Assembly (NCBI GenBank): GCA_004194705.1
Contig: SADC01000873.1
Span: 62,001 to 126,000, forward strand
Origin: Ditylenchus dipsaci
Taxonomy: Eukaryota; Nematoda; Chromadorea; Rhabditida; Anguinidae
Reading direction: 5' to 3'
DNA length: 64,000 nt
Part shown: piece after piece, positions 22,901 through 37,900 of the stretch
Numbering within the stretch: the stretch's first letter is position 1
Layout of the letters: every line of letters starts with the position of its first letter
Position numbers and translations under genes: made by a program
Notes under the pieces: generated by a model
Told to the model about the DNA's origin: nothing
Databases searched by the model: none
Seen by the model: only the letters and a program-made list of their open reading frames with translations

Positions 22901-25900
22901 TTTCTCAAACTTTTCTTAACAACAAGGAGTCAGTTGATAGCTTATCAGAAACTAGAAATTCAGGGCTACATAATGATTAAAAGAAAAAAATTTACGACTT
23001 AAAACACCGAGAAATACTCATTTTTACGATTTGGCGGGGTTAATGAATAATTTGTCGAGGTAAAAGAATAATTTGGCGGGTGAAAGTACTTACAGCCATT
23101 ACTTTTTACTTTATGCGACACAAATTTTGCGCCTTGCTCATTATTGTTTTTTCGGCGCTAGTAGCGAATACCAACGCCAATCCCCCCCCCCCCCACCAAG
23201 AATCCGACCTTTTAAAATTGACGTAACTGCCCTTGCAAACAACAAGTTTAGGCTTAGCCCTTAGGCTTGGGGGTAGGCCAGTACGGAAGTTGTGACTAAT
23301 AAAGAGTTTGCGCGCAGACGTAAGTGGAGTAGTTTAGAGAATGAAACTTGGTAGTTAAAAAATGTAGGTGGAGTAGTTCTTTGGAGCAAAACTACGGTCA
23401 AGGACGTTTCGCCAATTTGATTCACGTGAATAAAATCGGCGAAACGTCCTTTACCGTAGTTTCGCTCCAAAAAAATCACAGTTTTGGTATAACTTTAGTT
23501 ATCTAAGGAAATGAATCTGAGTAGACATAATTCTGAGTATTTTATAAATTTTTATTTTCATACCGATTGGATAGTCGTCTGGATTCGCAAGACCCTAGAG
23601 GAGGCTTTTAGTCGAAAAATCGATGCTTTGCTTTTAAAACATTTTACTGAAAACATTTATGGGTATAATAGTATGATAACCATGACATTATAAATATGAA
23701 AGTGAAAAAATTAAGAGTTGTGGGCGAATTTACCGTGGGCGAATTTACCTAGAGCCCTATAACCCTAATTGGGACCACTGAGGTTCGATGAAGACCACTG
23801 ATAGTGTAACTACTGAGGGTGTAACGCCTATGAGTATCACTGAGAAGAATTTCACCAGAACAAAACCATGCAAAGCTTTTGTGTCTTTAGCAAAATTTTT
23901 TTTAGCAAATGTGCCTTTAGCAAAAAACCCGCCCTGAAGCACAATTGTCAGCTCTAGTACTGGATGTATCAAGAAATTTATACATTTTGAGGGGCATAAG
24001 TTTTTTCTAGGATGAATTCCGAAATTCGATAAACGTCAATCAATTCAGAAAAAAATACATTTTTCGGCATATCTCACGTTGAAAAAAATATCCGACTAAA
24101 TTCTGAAAATGCGAAAAATGCATTGAAAAATTGAGTGCGGCGGTGCGGATTTGCACCCGCACTCGAACTCCTCACTTTCTCACTCCCGCGACGAGGAGGC
24201 AAATCTTCATTGGGTACAGTCGAGTGCTGCACTGCGGTGGTGCCGCTCTTAGTGCGGGAGTGCGGAGGTGCGGATCCAGTGTGTACCCAATGAGCTCTGC
24301 ACCCTCACCCCTCACTGGGTAAGCACCTTAAGTGCATCAGTTTTTCACCTGCTTACCTGTGCAGTGCATCCATCATACCAAAATGAAACACATTTCTATA
24401 AATAATTGTTCTTTTGATGAAAACTGGTTGTTGAAGAAGCTGAACCTTTAGTTGCTGGTCAAAAAAGAATTGTTTCCTCCACTGACCCCCGTTACATTCG
24501 TCTCTGTAGTGCTGGTCAAACAACTCAAAGCAGACTTCTAAATTGGGCAATAGGATGATGCAAAGTTCAATTCACAGGCAACTTACTGGCTTTGGAAGTG
24601 ACTGTTTGGTCGCCATGTGCACCTTCTGGTTGTTGCTGCTGCTCGCACAACCACTGGCAGCTAAGTAAATCGGTGAAGTAGTTTCGAGAGTAGTCACTTC
24701 TGCAACTATCCCACCAGAACAGCTGACTGTAATATTTTTATAAAAAGTATTTTATGACCAAAGCTAGTACTAAAATAGTACCATGTCATTGAAGCGTGGT
24801 CAAAGTAATACCTAAATGCAGTGAATTTTAGCAGTCATGATCTGTGAGTACTTGTTTTTACTTACCTCTGTTGCCAATCACCTGAACTTTTTGAAATTAT
24901 GGCCGAGAAAAATGTTGGGTAGGAGTAAGCTGTAACATTTCAGATTAAGTCATTTCGAATTTTGTGTCAAAATAACCGAATACCGTACTTCAGGGGCGTA
25001 GCCAGAAATTTCTGACAGGGAGGGGGGGGGGGTCACCATCCCTCGCTTTGGCCTTAGGTATCTTCTTTTCTTTTGTATCTTTTTTTTTCAGCCCTCGGTT
25101 TAACACGAAAATTTAGGCCATTTTACCTACGCCGTTTTTCAAATTTTTGAAGGCATTTTACCTACACCGTTTTTTTTAATTTCGGAGGATATTTCACTCA
25201 CATCGTATCCAAAATCTGTAAGGTTATTTTACCTACATTGTTTTTACATAGAAAATCAAAAAAGTAACATTTATTTTTGTAAATAATAGAAAAATTCGAG
25301 GCTTGAGTTCAGAATCCCCCCCCACGGGGACTGATCAGGTGGAGGAGATAACTTCATATTCGTGTTTCTCGACCCCGATTTCATGAGAAAGCCGGCTGTT
25401 TTTTTGGTTCTGAGAAAAAAAATTTTTTTCGAACCACAGGGGGGGTATCATGGTTTTTTAGTCAAAATTTGAAAAATTTAAATTGGCGCCTTTTGAATTT
25501 AAAAGGAATAAGGGCTGTATTGGGAGGGGAAGGGAATAAAAGGGGGCCACTGATCACACAAGGGCCACTAACAAGAAGATGTTGAACATAGTTTTGAATA
25601 CTGGGGCCTACCGCATAAATAAACTCTGGTATGCATGCTTTTTCATGCATCCAGAGTCACTTTCGAGTGATTTGTGTCTAAGGTATGTGGGTGTGCGCAT
25701 CTCAACTCCAAGCCCCCAAGCCCCCTGCGCCCCCGAAGGGGGCGCAGGGGGCTTGAGAGTTAGAGATGCGCGCACTCACTTACCTTAGACATGATTCCGA
25801 GAAGTACTCTTGACCATAAAATGCATATAGAGTCTTTTTTGCCACGGCCCAGTTGAAAAACATGGTGAGGCAGTCGAAGAATATAGATATTCAAATTTAT

Positions 25901-28900
25901 AATGTTCTGCCATAAAAGTGGCCCCCTTTTATTCCCTTCCCTCCCTATACAGCCCTTAATCCCTTTTAAAAAGTTTTCCATAATCTAATTTTCCAGCTTC
26001 TTCAAAGTTCAAAAATCTGACGGGGGGGGGCACCGATAAGGAAAAAAATCTGACGGGGGAGGGGGCGGGGGCACGTGCAGCCAATTGCTGGTAGGGAAAT
26101 AGGGGTTGCAGAATGGTGGCTAACCAGTGACAAAAATTTGGTGGAGCCACTGGATTATCACTGAGCAAAAGGTGGTGCTCCACTGGGCCTTTAAAGGTCC
26201 AAAATATTACATAGCCAAAATATTTGCAGTAAACCAAATACTACTTCCAAATACGATGCGAGTACAGTCGACTCTCTATATAATATAACTCTACATAAAA
26301 TAAATTTAAGGTCAGAAGTTCGTTACACCTAGGGTCCGACACTTTTTTAACCTGATTTTTGAAGTCTTTTGCCAGTTCTGTTTTTACAGTCTGGTCCCAA
26401 ATATCGTGAGGATTCCGATTTTGCCGATCCTTTTTCATAAAACTAAATTTTTATTGTCTAAAAAGGCAATAACTTATTCAACATAACTCGATTTAACACG
26501 AAAATTCCCGACTGTAACGTTTGACTACCTGGGAGTTTTCAGACCTGCTGAACACGATGATCACAAAATCAGACCTTCAAACCTAAGTGCAATGCCCTTT
26601 TTTACGGCAACTTTTGCAGCAACTCTTTCAAAAATGTCTGCTTTTTTCTTCAGGCTGGTGAGCAGTAAATTTAACTAGCTCAGAGTTAGAGAAAAACTCT
26701 GTATTTGAATCTTTTTTGTCTTGAACGGAAACAAAAATTCGACAGTGACTTTCCAATACAAAGAGCAGTTTCTTAAGTAAATCGACCATGCTGAACATGA
26801 ATCCGGTGTCAAATTTCAAGTTTGCAAGTCTTTTACGTCAAACTGATTTTCACGACATTTTTTGGGCTCTTCTTTACTCTTTCTAGACAGGCCAAAAGCT
26901 AATTTAACATGACTTTGATGCACTATCGGATACCATTTTTCACGCTGATTCTGAATATGTAGTCTGTTTTTTCGTATGAAAATTTCGTATTTCCAAAAAA
27001 TGATCGGCAAAATCGGAATTCTTGCAATATTAGGGACCAGATTGTCTAAACAGAACTGGTAAAAGCTTGAAAAAATGGATGTCAATGAGGTGTCCAACGT
27101 GGTAACTTTGCCGGACCCTTGAGTTATGTTATATAGAGAGTCGACAGTATCCTCATATCTTGAAGATAAATTTTCAAAAAGCTTGCTTTAAAATAAAATG
27201 TTGGAATCTGCATTCTAAATTAGCCTCGCAAGGGACATCCGAAAATGGCAAATTCGATTCAAATATTGTGATAAGCCTATGTGGTAGACCGTAGTCGATT
27301 TACTCAATACAATTTTATTACTACAGTGCGTATCATAATGATAGGAAAACACGAGTTTTTGCAAAATAGTTAAGTTTTTTGTTCAAAAAATTCCTATTTT
27401 TCAAACACAATGTTGAATTACATCAAAATGATGCTATTCGTGATAAAAAAAAGTGGTTGGTCTTGAGTGGAAATTTTTTACGCCCGCTAAACCGAAAAAA
27501 TGCCGTATCATTATGATAGGAACTTTTAGTAAAAACACGTTTATTGACTCTATAACATAACCATTTAGATGAATAACAGATTTACAATGTAAGCCCTGAA
27601 TCTTAGCTACAATTTGGTAGATCAAGCTCTTCTTTTTGATTATTCCGAGAAAAGTTATGACCATCAACAAAAAATTGTCGATTTCTAGTCAAAATCAAAG
27701 TAAATATAAGGAAAATGGTTGTTTGATCGCATAAATACTGACTTTTCTTGAAAGTTTCAATATCGAAAGTTATGAGTTAATGCACTATTTGAAAGCTTAA
27801 TAATTTCTCTACAAAATGACATATCAACCTTTTTCAAAGGATTGCAAAAGCCTAGAAACGGACGGTTGAAGTTGAAAGAAGTAAGAATGTCCTAAAATAA
27901 GGCAGAAATAGAGGTTTGACTAGAAATCGACAATTTTTTCTTGATGGTCATAACTTTTCTCGGAATAATCAAAAAGAAGAGCTTGATCTACCGAATTGTA
28001 GCTAAGATTCAGGGCTTACATTGTAAATCTGTTATTCATCCAAATGGTTATGTTATAGAGTCAATAAACGTGTTTTTACTAAAAGTTCCTATCATAATGA
28101 TACGGCATTTTTTCGGTTTAGCGGGCGTAAAAATTTCCACTCAAGACCAACCACTTTTTTTTATCACGAATAGCATCATTTTGATGTAATTCAACATTGT
28201 GTTTGAAAAATAGGAATTTTTTGAACAAAAAACTTAACTATTTTGCAAAAACTCGTGTTTTCCTATCATTATGATACGCACTGTATCAGCCAATAGCAAG
28301 CAAAATTGGAATGTGGATGCTCGAGAAAGTGTCAAAATCATGTTGGTGCCCGCAAGTTATTTATTAAAAAAACTTCTCTCTTTCATTTTTTCACAGAAAT
28401 ATTTGACACATAACATTTGGAACGAATTTACTATTTCATGTATTTACCATTTGTTAGATAGCAAAATAAAAATTTAGTATTGATTTTTAAAAACTTGGTG
28501 CTGTTATTTAATTCAGTCCTAATTTTTTTTGACTATACAATCGACGCTCGATATAATGAACCCCCCAAAAGTTCGTTCCCGCCTAGGGTCCGACACTTTT
28601 TTACCTCGATTTTTTAAATTTTTTGTCAGATGTCTTTGGCTAGTCCAATGCGAAAAATCGTAAGGATTCCGATTTTACCGGTCGTTTTTGTAAATGGCAA
28701 CAGTTTTGCCAAAAAGACCCGCGCCGCTCGATATAACGACATCTTTTTTGAAAATAGGGGTTCGTTATATCGAGCGGCGCGGGTCTTTTTGGCAAAACTG
28801 TTGCCATTTACAAAAACGACCGGTAAAATCGGAATCCTTACGATTTTTCGCATTGGACTAGCCAAAGACATCTGACAAAAATTAAAAAATCGAGGTAAAA

Positions 28901-31900
28901 AAGTGTCGGACCCAACGTGGAAACGAACTTTTGGGGGGTTCGTTATATCGAGCGTCGACTGTAAAAGGAAATAATAAAAGCTTCACTTTGAAATTTATAA
29001 ATAAGCTAAAAAATTGGTGAGACTTCACTAAAACCTACTAGAAAACTTTTTTATGAATTGAATTAAAAAATTCTTAGAGCACGAAAAAACTACACCCCGA
29101 ATTAATCAATAAAACTTTAAACCAATAATCCTTTGATTTAGATGGACTTATCAAAATCACTCACCTTTTAGACATTGATTCCTTAGCTTTGCATCAAATT
29201 TGTCCCAGCAGGAATCTGTAGAAACAACAATCCAGCAATTGTTTATAAAAATACTGGCCAACAGTAATAAAAAACGGGTGAATAAGTCCGAACAGTTGGA
29301 GCAAACTCTAGAACTAGTAGTGATGCGCCACATTTCCACCAACTATTCATCTGTCCATCTATCACTCAGGGCTCACTAGTTCATACACTCCAAACATTGA
29401 TTTGACCTGAACTCTGCTACACTAATTTTCAAAGCAATCTGATAAACTCGTAAAACGTCAAGACAAAAGGGTTAATGGCTAAACTTCCTTATACGATTCT
29501 CTCCTAAAACTGATCCAGATCACGTTTTTATGTGTTTTAGAAGACTATGCCTGATGCTGGAAATGAGAATTTGACACGTACGGATGACCCAGGACACTCT
29601 CTTTTATTTTGAAAATGTTGGACATTATTTTTTTGAATTTAAAACTAATTAGCCTAAAAAAACAAAGTCAGAAATATGTAGAAAGGGAGAAAATCCGGTG
29701 GGAAAGACTTTTTCCCCGACTAAAAAGATTTTTTCGGACCATTCTGATTTTCGGCCTTACTCCAGTGACAAAAACATGGTACAAAAAGTTTTAACCTACA
29801 ATTTTCTTTGTTTTCCTAACGCAAAAAAAATCCAATTTTAGAAAAAAAAATTTAAGTTGAGGGAAACTTCTTTCTCACCCTTTTTCGCATTCCCTACAGA
29901 TTTATTACCTCAAAACACACAAAAACAAGTTCAGTACAATTTTAAGAAAGAATAGAAGAAACCGTATAAGGCAGTTCAGGCGGGGTAATTCCCATAGGCC
30001 ACAACGCAGAATTAGAATCAGCCCTGTCAGCAGTGGTCCTAGCCTTTCCCACAAATATTTGGCTGGCCAGATAGAGAATAAAGTCTCCATTATCTCAAGA
30101 AAACGGCAGCGAGGATGGAGAAGAAAGGATTAGCAGTGGTGCCCCACAGTGGGAAGTCCACACCTTTACAATAAGCAGCAAGTCCACCTGCTTGTGCTGG
30201 TCCACAAACACCGCCAACCAACTCCCCTACCTTCTCTTCCTTACAAACTAGAGTTTTGAGCAGATATTCTACGGAATTAATGAGCGAGGGGTGGGAAATA
30301 GTAAAAAGTGTGTGAATTTTTTGAAATCCACCCAAAAAGAGTGGGTAAAGAAATTCTTATTTGCCAAAAATATGGTTGGAATTATTTTTGGAAATGAGAA
30401 ACTGGATGTCTCAAAAAATTGAAATTTGACCAAAAAAGCTTTAAAGTTTGTATTGTTTTACAAATAAGACAAAAATTTTTAAAAGAGATGTGAAAGCTGT
30501 TAAGGAGATAGTGTCGACACGAAGAGGGTTATCCAAGTTTTGTGTTTTTTCAATGTGTGTGATTTTATTTCATTTTATCCAGTGCTTATTGCTATTTTGG
30601 AGCGAAAAAAAATCTTTTGACTAAAAACTTCAAAAATAAAAAAGATTTTGGGTCCCAAAAAGAGAACAAATCTTTTTAAAAAGGACGATTTCGAACCCTG
30701 CTCTAAAGCCACATTTAAAAAGCACAAAACTTGAATTAATCCTTTCGTGTCGAGACTATCTGCTCAGCAGCTTTCACCCCTCATTTAAAAAGATTTTTTT
30801 GTGTCAAAAATCAAAATGCCAAAAAAATTCCTTCCAGAGAAAACGGCAAAACGACAAAAAGCTTGCAACAAAAAGAAGCAGTACTTTTTTTTTGTCACAG
30901 ATTCACTTTTTTCTGTCACAGATTTCCTCATTTCTGTCACAGATTTGAGCTTTCCTTTCCTATCGGCTCATTCTATTAAATTTTCCAACACTTTTTTTTT
31001 ATGTTTTAACAACATTAGGTAGCCCTGCGATTCTAGTTTTTGGCGAGGTATTATTTGCTGCACCATCTCTGCAAAATGGAGCACAAAAAGGTAAAATTAT
31101 CAGCCAAATTATTTTTCTGACTTCCTTCATACTTTCACCTATTTGTGTTATATTTTGCAAGGAAGATGCAAAAATGATACCTCGCCAGAAACTAGAATCG
31201 CAAGGCTATCTGATTATGTAATAACTTTCAAAAAAGATCAAAAAATTCCAAAGAAACAGAGAGGACTAAAATCTGTGACAGAAATGAGGAAATCTGTGAC
31301 AGCAAAAAGTGAATCTGTGACAAAAAAAGTTTTACCCAACAAAAAGTCAACGAAAAGTTGACGCTACTGTAATATACCCCCCCCCCCCAAAAAAGCTACT
31401 GTAATATACCCCCCCCCCCCCCCAAAAAAATCGGACCTACTGTCATATACCCCCCCCCCCCCAAAAAAAGCTACTGTAATATACCCCCCCCCCCCAAAAA
31501 ATCGGACCTACTGTCATATACCCCCCCCCCCCCCAAAAAAAATCGGACCTACTGTCATATACCCCCCCCCCCCCCCAAAAAAAAAATCGGACCTACTGTC
31601 ATATACCCCCCCCCCCCCCAAAAAAAGCTACTGTAATATACCCCCCCCCCCCCAAAAAAATCGGACCTACTGTCATATACCCCCCCCTCAAAAAAAACCG
31701 ACTTTTTTGGGAGTGTCTAAAAACCATTCTTATGCAATAATTTTGCCATAAAGGGACCAGAAAAGCAGTTTAAAAGGGATTATGGGCTGTATTGGGAGGG
31801 GAAGGGAATAATACAGGGGCCACTTTTTTTTAGCTGCTTTACCATGTTTTTCAACTCGGGCCGTGGCATAAATAGACTCTATATGCATTTTATGATCAAG

Positions 31901-34900
31901 TGTGCTTCTCGGAATCATGTCTAAGGTAAGTGCGTGCGCGCATCTCTAACTCTCAAGCCCCCTGCGCCCCCTTCGGGCCCAGCATCCAAAAATTCAGCCT
32001 AGCACTCAAAAAGTGCTAGACCTATGAGTAAACACGCGAGGTCCACCCCGCTGATCGGCTTGGTCCATGAAAAGTACTCATACTTATGCCTGCACCACAA
32101 GTTCCTGGGTTTGAAAGTACCCTTAGACGCTTAGAGAATTAGTACTCTAAGGATCCCAACCATCTCGAGAAGTGGCCCCTGTATTATTCCCTTCCCCTCC
32201 CAATACAGCCCGCAATCCCATTTAAATTGCTTTTCTGGTCCTTTTATGGCGAAATTATTGTGTAAAAATAGTTTTTGACCATCCCTAAAAAAGTAGGTTT
32301 TTGGGGGGGGGGGGGTATATTACAGTAGCGCCAAAAAGTTTCATTTTTTATCGATTTTAAAATTAACATAGAATTCGCTCTACTCTGTAGACCTTAAAAG
32401 TAGAAAAAATAGCAGAAAGCAAAAAAAGGTGTTTTGAAATCTTAAATGTTTCTTTGCAATTGAATTTTCTACTTTTGTAATCTATTTTTTTGATGGCTCA
32501 AATTGTTTTACCCCGCCAAATTACTGATTTACCCCGCCAAATTATTTTTTTACCCGCCAAATTTGAATTTTCGGTGAAATACTGCAGTAAATTTTGCGGG
32601 AATTCAGATTTTATAGTCAAAAATGACTTGGATCGCTCAAAATCCCACCCCCGAGTGGCCAGAAGCCCCTGAAGTTGGTTTTTTGGGGGTTTACTAAAGG
32701 GGGGTAAACTTTTTGCGAAAAATCGATTGAGCGGATCAGATTTCGGGTCCGATGGGCTCAATCGCTCAGGATTCCACCCTTAACCATTCTCAACCATCTT
32801 AAACCAACCTAAGCACTGATTTAGGGTAGTTAGATGCTGGTCTGGAGCAGTTTGGGATGGTTTAGGGTGGTTTAAGATGGCTGAGAATGGTTAAGGGTGG
32901 AATCCTGAGCAATTGAGCCCATCGGACCCGAAATCTGATCCGCTCAATCGATTTTTCGTAAAAAGTTTATCCCCCTTTAGTAAACCCCAAAAACCAACTT
33001 TCAGGGGCTTCTGGCCACTCGGGGTGGGATTTTGAGCGATCCAAGTCATTTTTGACTATAAAATCTGAATTCCCGCAAAATTTACTGCAGTATTTCACCG
33101 AAAATTTAAATTTGGCGGGGTAAAAAAATAATTTGGCGGGGTAAATCAGTAATTTGGCGGGGTAAACGAGTATTTTGCTCAAAATTCAAATTTGGCGGGG
33201 TAAAAAAATAATTTGGCGGGGTAAATCAGTAATTTGGCGGGGTAAAAAAATAATTTGGCGGGGTAAATCAGTAATTTGGCGGGGTAAATTAGTTACAGCC
33301 TTTTTTTGATGTGATCGCAAACTTAATCAGGGTCTCAGCAGTCAGAAGTACTAGGTGGCGTGAATTCGTCACATGCTAGGTTTTGACCATAACTTTCCGT
33401 TTTTTATCTTTTTAAAAGATCTTGTTAACCGAAACATCACGAGTCTTTTAAATAAGATCAAGAGAATCGCAAACCAAAATGAAAGGTTATGACCAAAACC
33501 AATAATTTGGGCCAATTTGTATTATAAAAAATTAAGATAAAGATAATATAGTCTTTTTTAATCGCTAAACTCAAACCATTGACACTAGCACGTATGGTCC
33601 TTCAAAAATTAGAATTCATGTAACGCTTCGAACAGATAAAAACAAAAAAAAGTAACAGGAGAAACAAGAGCAACAACATCTTCAAAACTTATCCGCTATC
33701 CCGACTGAAGAGAAGCCATCCCATCCTCTTTAATCCGTCCATCAGAAATGTATGAATGTGTGTGCTGCTAAGTGACCTTTCCTCCCACCAACCTCCTTTT
33801 TGGTTCAACACAACAAATAGAAAAAAACATTTTTCTAGTCTATAATTTTGGTCCAGATCCTTGGATTCCATGGAAAACTTCAAAAGCCAGCCTAACTTCC
33901 CCAGAGGCTTGCCCAACACAACCAAATACCCCAGAAAAGTGTTGGATTTCACTAAAAAAAGTGAGGGAACGGGCAAGCAGAGCCTTTTAATGCATTGGAT
34001 GGTTCAAGAGGCAGTAACTGGCTAGAAAATCCACCCCCAATTTTGAGACATAATATTTTTAGACAAATTCCCTTGGGTTATTACCACTCATTGACATACC
34101 AATGTTTTGTTGGTTAGTCTATAGGAAGACAGGCATGAAAAAATGACAAAAAGTCAACAAATTTCTTCAACTCCCACCACCACAAATTCAATTTCCTGCG
34201 ATCAAAAATTTTGCCCTTTTCGTGGTGTCTTCTGACGCAAAATAAATGAAAGACAAAATATAAAATTGTAGAGGAAGCACTTAAGCAAGACCAGAGTCTC
34301 TCTCTCTGTTTGGATCTATTCACCCGCAAATAGTTTAGACTCATCAAAATTTTTAAATTTCACGGTTTCGCTATGTCAAATACTGCTGACATACAGAATC
34401 TGGTGGATTTTTTTGTTTTCTCAAGTCTAATTTTTTTTTAAATATCACGCTCTTACGTAACTTTCTTTTGTTTATTTCTGAAAATTGTTTTAAAATAGGC
34501 TCATTCAGACTCCGCCGAAACATTGATGTTCCGGCGAAACACGTGTTCTGTTCTCGTGTTTCGGCGAAGTCTGAATGAGCCTAATTCAATTCTTTACCCC
34601 CTTCTATTTGAATTTTGAGCAAAAGATCACCAGTTTCTACAAGTAATATTTACCCCGTCATTTAAAATTTCAGGCAAATAATTATTTACCCGGTCAAATT
34701 AATTATTCATACCGTGAAATTATTCATTTATTCCATCAAATTTTTATAGCATTTCGCACGAAATTGAAAAATTTGACGCGGTAAAAATTGGCGTGCTGAA
34801 AATTTCAAAATTGACGGGATAAAAAAAATTTGACGAGGTAAATTACTTACAGCCGAAATTGATCTACGTGTTTTTGGAAGGATAATTTTAGATTGTGAAT

Positions 34901-37900
34901 ATTCATTCTGCGCAACTTGCTTCGTGCAAATTCAGTTTGTGTTAATTTAAATGGTGCTAATGAATTTTGTGTCATGATTATGACTAGGGTTGGGAGGCGG
35001 TTAGTTACCAAAGTAACTGGTTAGTTACTTGTAGTTACCAGTAATGTCACCACAGTTTTGAGTTACCCGACAGTATCGCAAAAAACCAACCCGCTATTTC
35101 GTTATAAAAATTTATTGGCACAATTTAAAAAGGGCACAAACTGAATTTGCACAAAGTAAAATTGCACATTTTACTTCTCCCCGTATTTTCGGAGTTCTTT
35201 CAAATTCAAAATATTTGCAACTTTTAGATTATATTCTAGATGTCCGCAAATTGAGATAAAAATTGATGGCATGGAAAAGTTCTGGAATTTGTTACGTGAT
35301 TTTTCTTATAGTGGATTACATCGCCAGCTAAAAATGGTGGATTACATCGCTAGCAAAAAAAATTTTTAGAAATTTTAAAAACGAATTTTTGAAGGTGAGC
35401 GGTTGAAAATTTTGAATATTACAAAAAACCAAAAAAATGTCTTGACTTGGTTACTTATTCGAAAAATTAACAACTATCTGAGCTCGTAAAACAATAAACT
35501 AGTACAGTCGAACCTGCATATGACGGCACCCTGTTATGAAGGCTTTTTTAACACGATTGGGATGGCCAACAAAAAATTCAACAAATCCCACCCCCGACAT
35601 AACCTCCAGTTGGTTCCCCAGGGGTGACGTTATATTCAGGTTTGATTGTACAAAGATTTCTATCTCCAAAACAAAAATGTATAAAAATACCAGCTTTTTG
35701 AAGCAGTTTAGAGTGTTGACACATGTTCTGGCACGTGGATAATGTTGAAAATATGTTGGTGGAAGCAGAGGGACAGCTATTATACCAGAACATGGCGCAC
35801 TGTTTCGTCTCATGATCTAGGTAGTAATGTTGTCGCCAGCCCTTTTCGTCCCCACAATTGGCTCTGTAATGTGGGTCAAAACGATCCAGGCATGCAACTA
35901 AAAAGTCTAAAACTTAAAAAGAAACCACAAAAGATAGGTACGTTTATTTTTAGTGCAGGAGTAGCCATTGCCAGCAAAGCCCTTTCTGCACTCACAGCTA
36001 AATGACCCAATGCTGTTTTTGCATTTAGCGTTTTGATGGCATACATTGGGAGACATTTGGCACTCGTTGACATCTAATAGGACTTTGTAATATATTAGAA
36101 TATACTGCACCCAACCTGTACAGTTAAAACCATCTCCAACGAAACCACTTTTGCATTGACAAGTACTTTTCCCAGCTATATAAGTAGCATTTGGACTGCA
36201 ATCGGAGCAATTTTCTGAAAAATTGATTAAAAATGGAGATGGATGGCCAGGGATGTATCCAGGGGGGGGCAACCGGGCTAAAGCCCCCCCCCTGAAATTT
36301 TTTATTTCATTATAAAAACACGATAAAAGCCAAAAACGGTGTAGGTAAAATGACCTTTGGGGGCTTTAGCCCCCCTCCTGAAATTTTCCTCTGGATACGC
36401 CTCTGGGAATGGCCGAAAATGAATGTTAAATTGTGAGGTATACAGATAAGAATTGTATTGATGGGTAAGAAAGAAAACAAGCCAGCCTACCAAGTCCAAC
36501 CAAAGTACATTGCTTTCCATTCCCTACATATCCGGGAACACACTCACAAATGTAGGAGCCAGCCTTGTTTTTGCAGACAGCATTCTCGTCGCATTGGTGC
36601 TTTTTGGTTTTGTCATATGCGCACTCATCCACGTCTAAAAAACAGGAGGATTTTTTGTTGGGTTTCAAGAAGCATAGATTTCAAGCGCGGAGTCATTTCC
36701 AAATTTGATCTGAAGGGACATTATTTTACTCCCAATTCGACAATTTTTTCGTTTTTCTTTTTTGTCCAAAATTTTGAACCATCGACTAGCTGAGTTCAAC
36801 TTTGCTTGACATTGCTAGAAAAAAAAGTAAGCCTAATTTCATTGCTTTATAGCTTTTTAATATCATAATAGGATTTTTCTCGAATAATAAATAAAATTCA
36901 AAGTTTAAATGCAAACAAGAAACAAAAAATCTATGAAGACACCCTCACAAATAAAGTTTATATGTTTTAAATTTTAATGTTATACATTTTTTTGCTTTTT
37001 TTTATTCTCACACCCCAGCCTTTCAGAATTTCGAAAATTAGTTTTGATTTCAATTTTGAGTGACGTCAGCAAGATTTTTTATTTTCGATGACAAGCTGAT
37101 GATCTGCTCTTTCAGAAAATACAGACCAAAATTTTCAAATTACCTATTTTAGAACAGCAGATAAAGAGAACTCTATATTTTTACTACTCCTGTTTCATTT
37201 TCAATTTTAATAGAGTCTTTTCTTCTACTTTTCTGAAATCTTTGATTTGCAAAATTTGATCTGTATTTTCTGAAAGAGCAGATTATCAGCTTTTGTTTGG
37301 CGTCATCAAAAATATAAATTTTTTTTGCTGATGTCATACAAAATTAAAATTGTAAGTAAAACTTATTTTCAAAATTTCGAAAGCCTCTGACACCAATGAA
37401 TTCTCTGCATATTCGGAAATTCAAGTGTTTGAAAAAGTATTTTTTATTAATCCTGTGAGCTGATTTAGATGTTTTTGATGTCCTTTCAGCATAGTAAATG
37501 AGTAAGTGACGTATTGAACACAGTTAGAAATATTGAATGTAAAATTAGATAATTTCCCCTTTTTACAGCTGCTAACAGGGATTAAAAAATACTACCGAGG
37601 AAATGTAGGCCGAAAATAAGTAATTACAAGAAAAAATACCTGTGCATTCCTCATCACCGGACAATTTTGTGTAACCGTAACGGCATTCACAGGAAGAATT
37701 GTGTTTAGAGAAGAATTTGCAGTACGACGTCCTAACATCACATTTATCACAGTCTAGAAAAAGACGTAAATTAGAAAGTCCACAACGAGTGCTGGCAAAC
37801 TAATCTCAGGCTCAAGTCTCTGCCCACAAATAGATCTACACTGATAGAGAGAGTAGAAACGGTTGTAATTGTTGTGACTCTCCACTGAACATCCGAAAAA

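Noticed and set aside
24353..24550. A single uninterrupted exon at 24353-24550
   Set aside because: Removing a 50-bp intron (24396-24445) restores the Kunitz cysteines and aromatic core, so two exons are preferred.
27434..28189. Two frames giving almost the same protein on opposite strands
   Set aside because: They are the two arms of a palindromic element.
28626..28875. Identical 81-residue frames on both strands
   Set aside because: Expected consequence of a near-perfect palindrome.
29905..30335. Two adjacent minus-strand frames with hydrophobic segments, possible membrane protein
   Set aside because: No family similarity, no splice or promoter support; left as intron sequence.
33689..33990. 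Overlapping frames on both strands near 33.8 kb, considered as an extra exon of the Kunitz/EGF gene
   Set aside because: No cysteine pattern of either domain and no in-phase splice sites.
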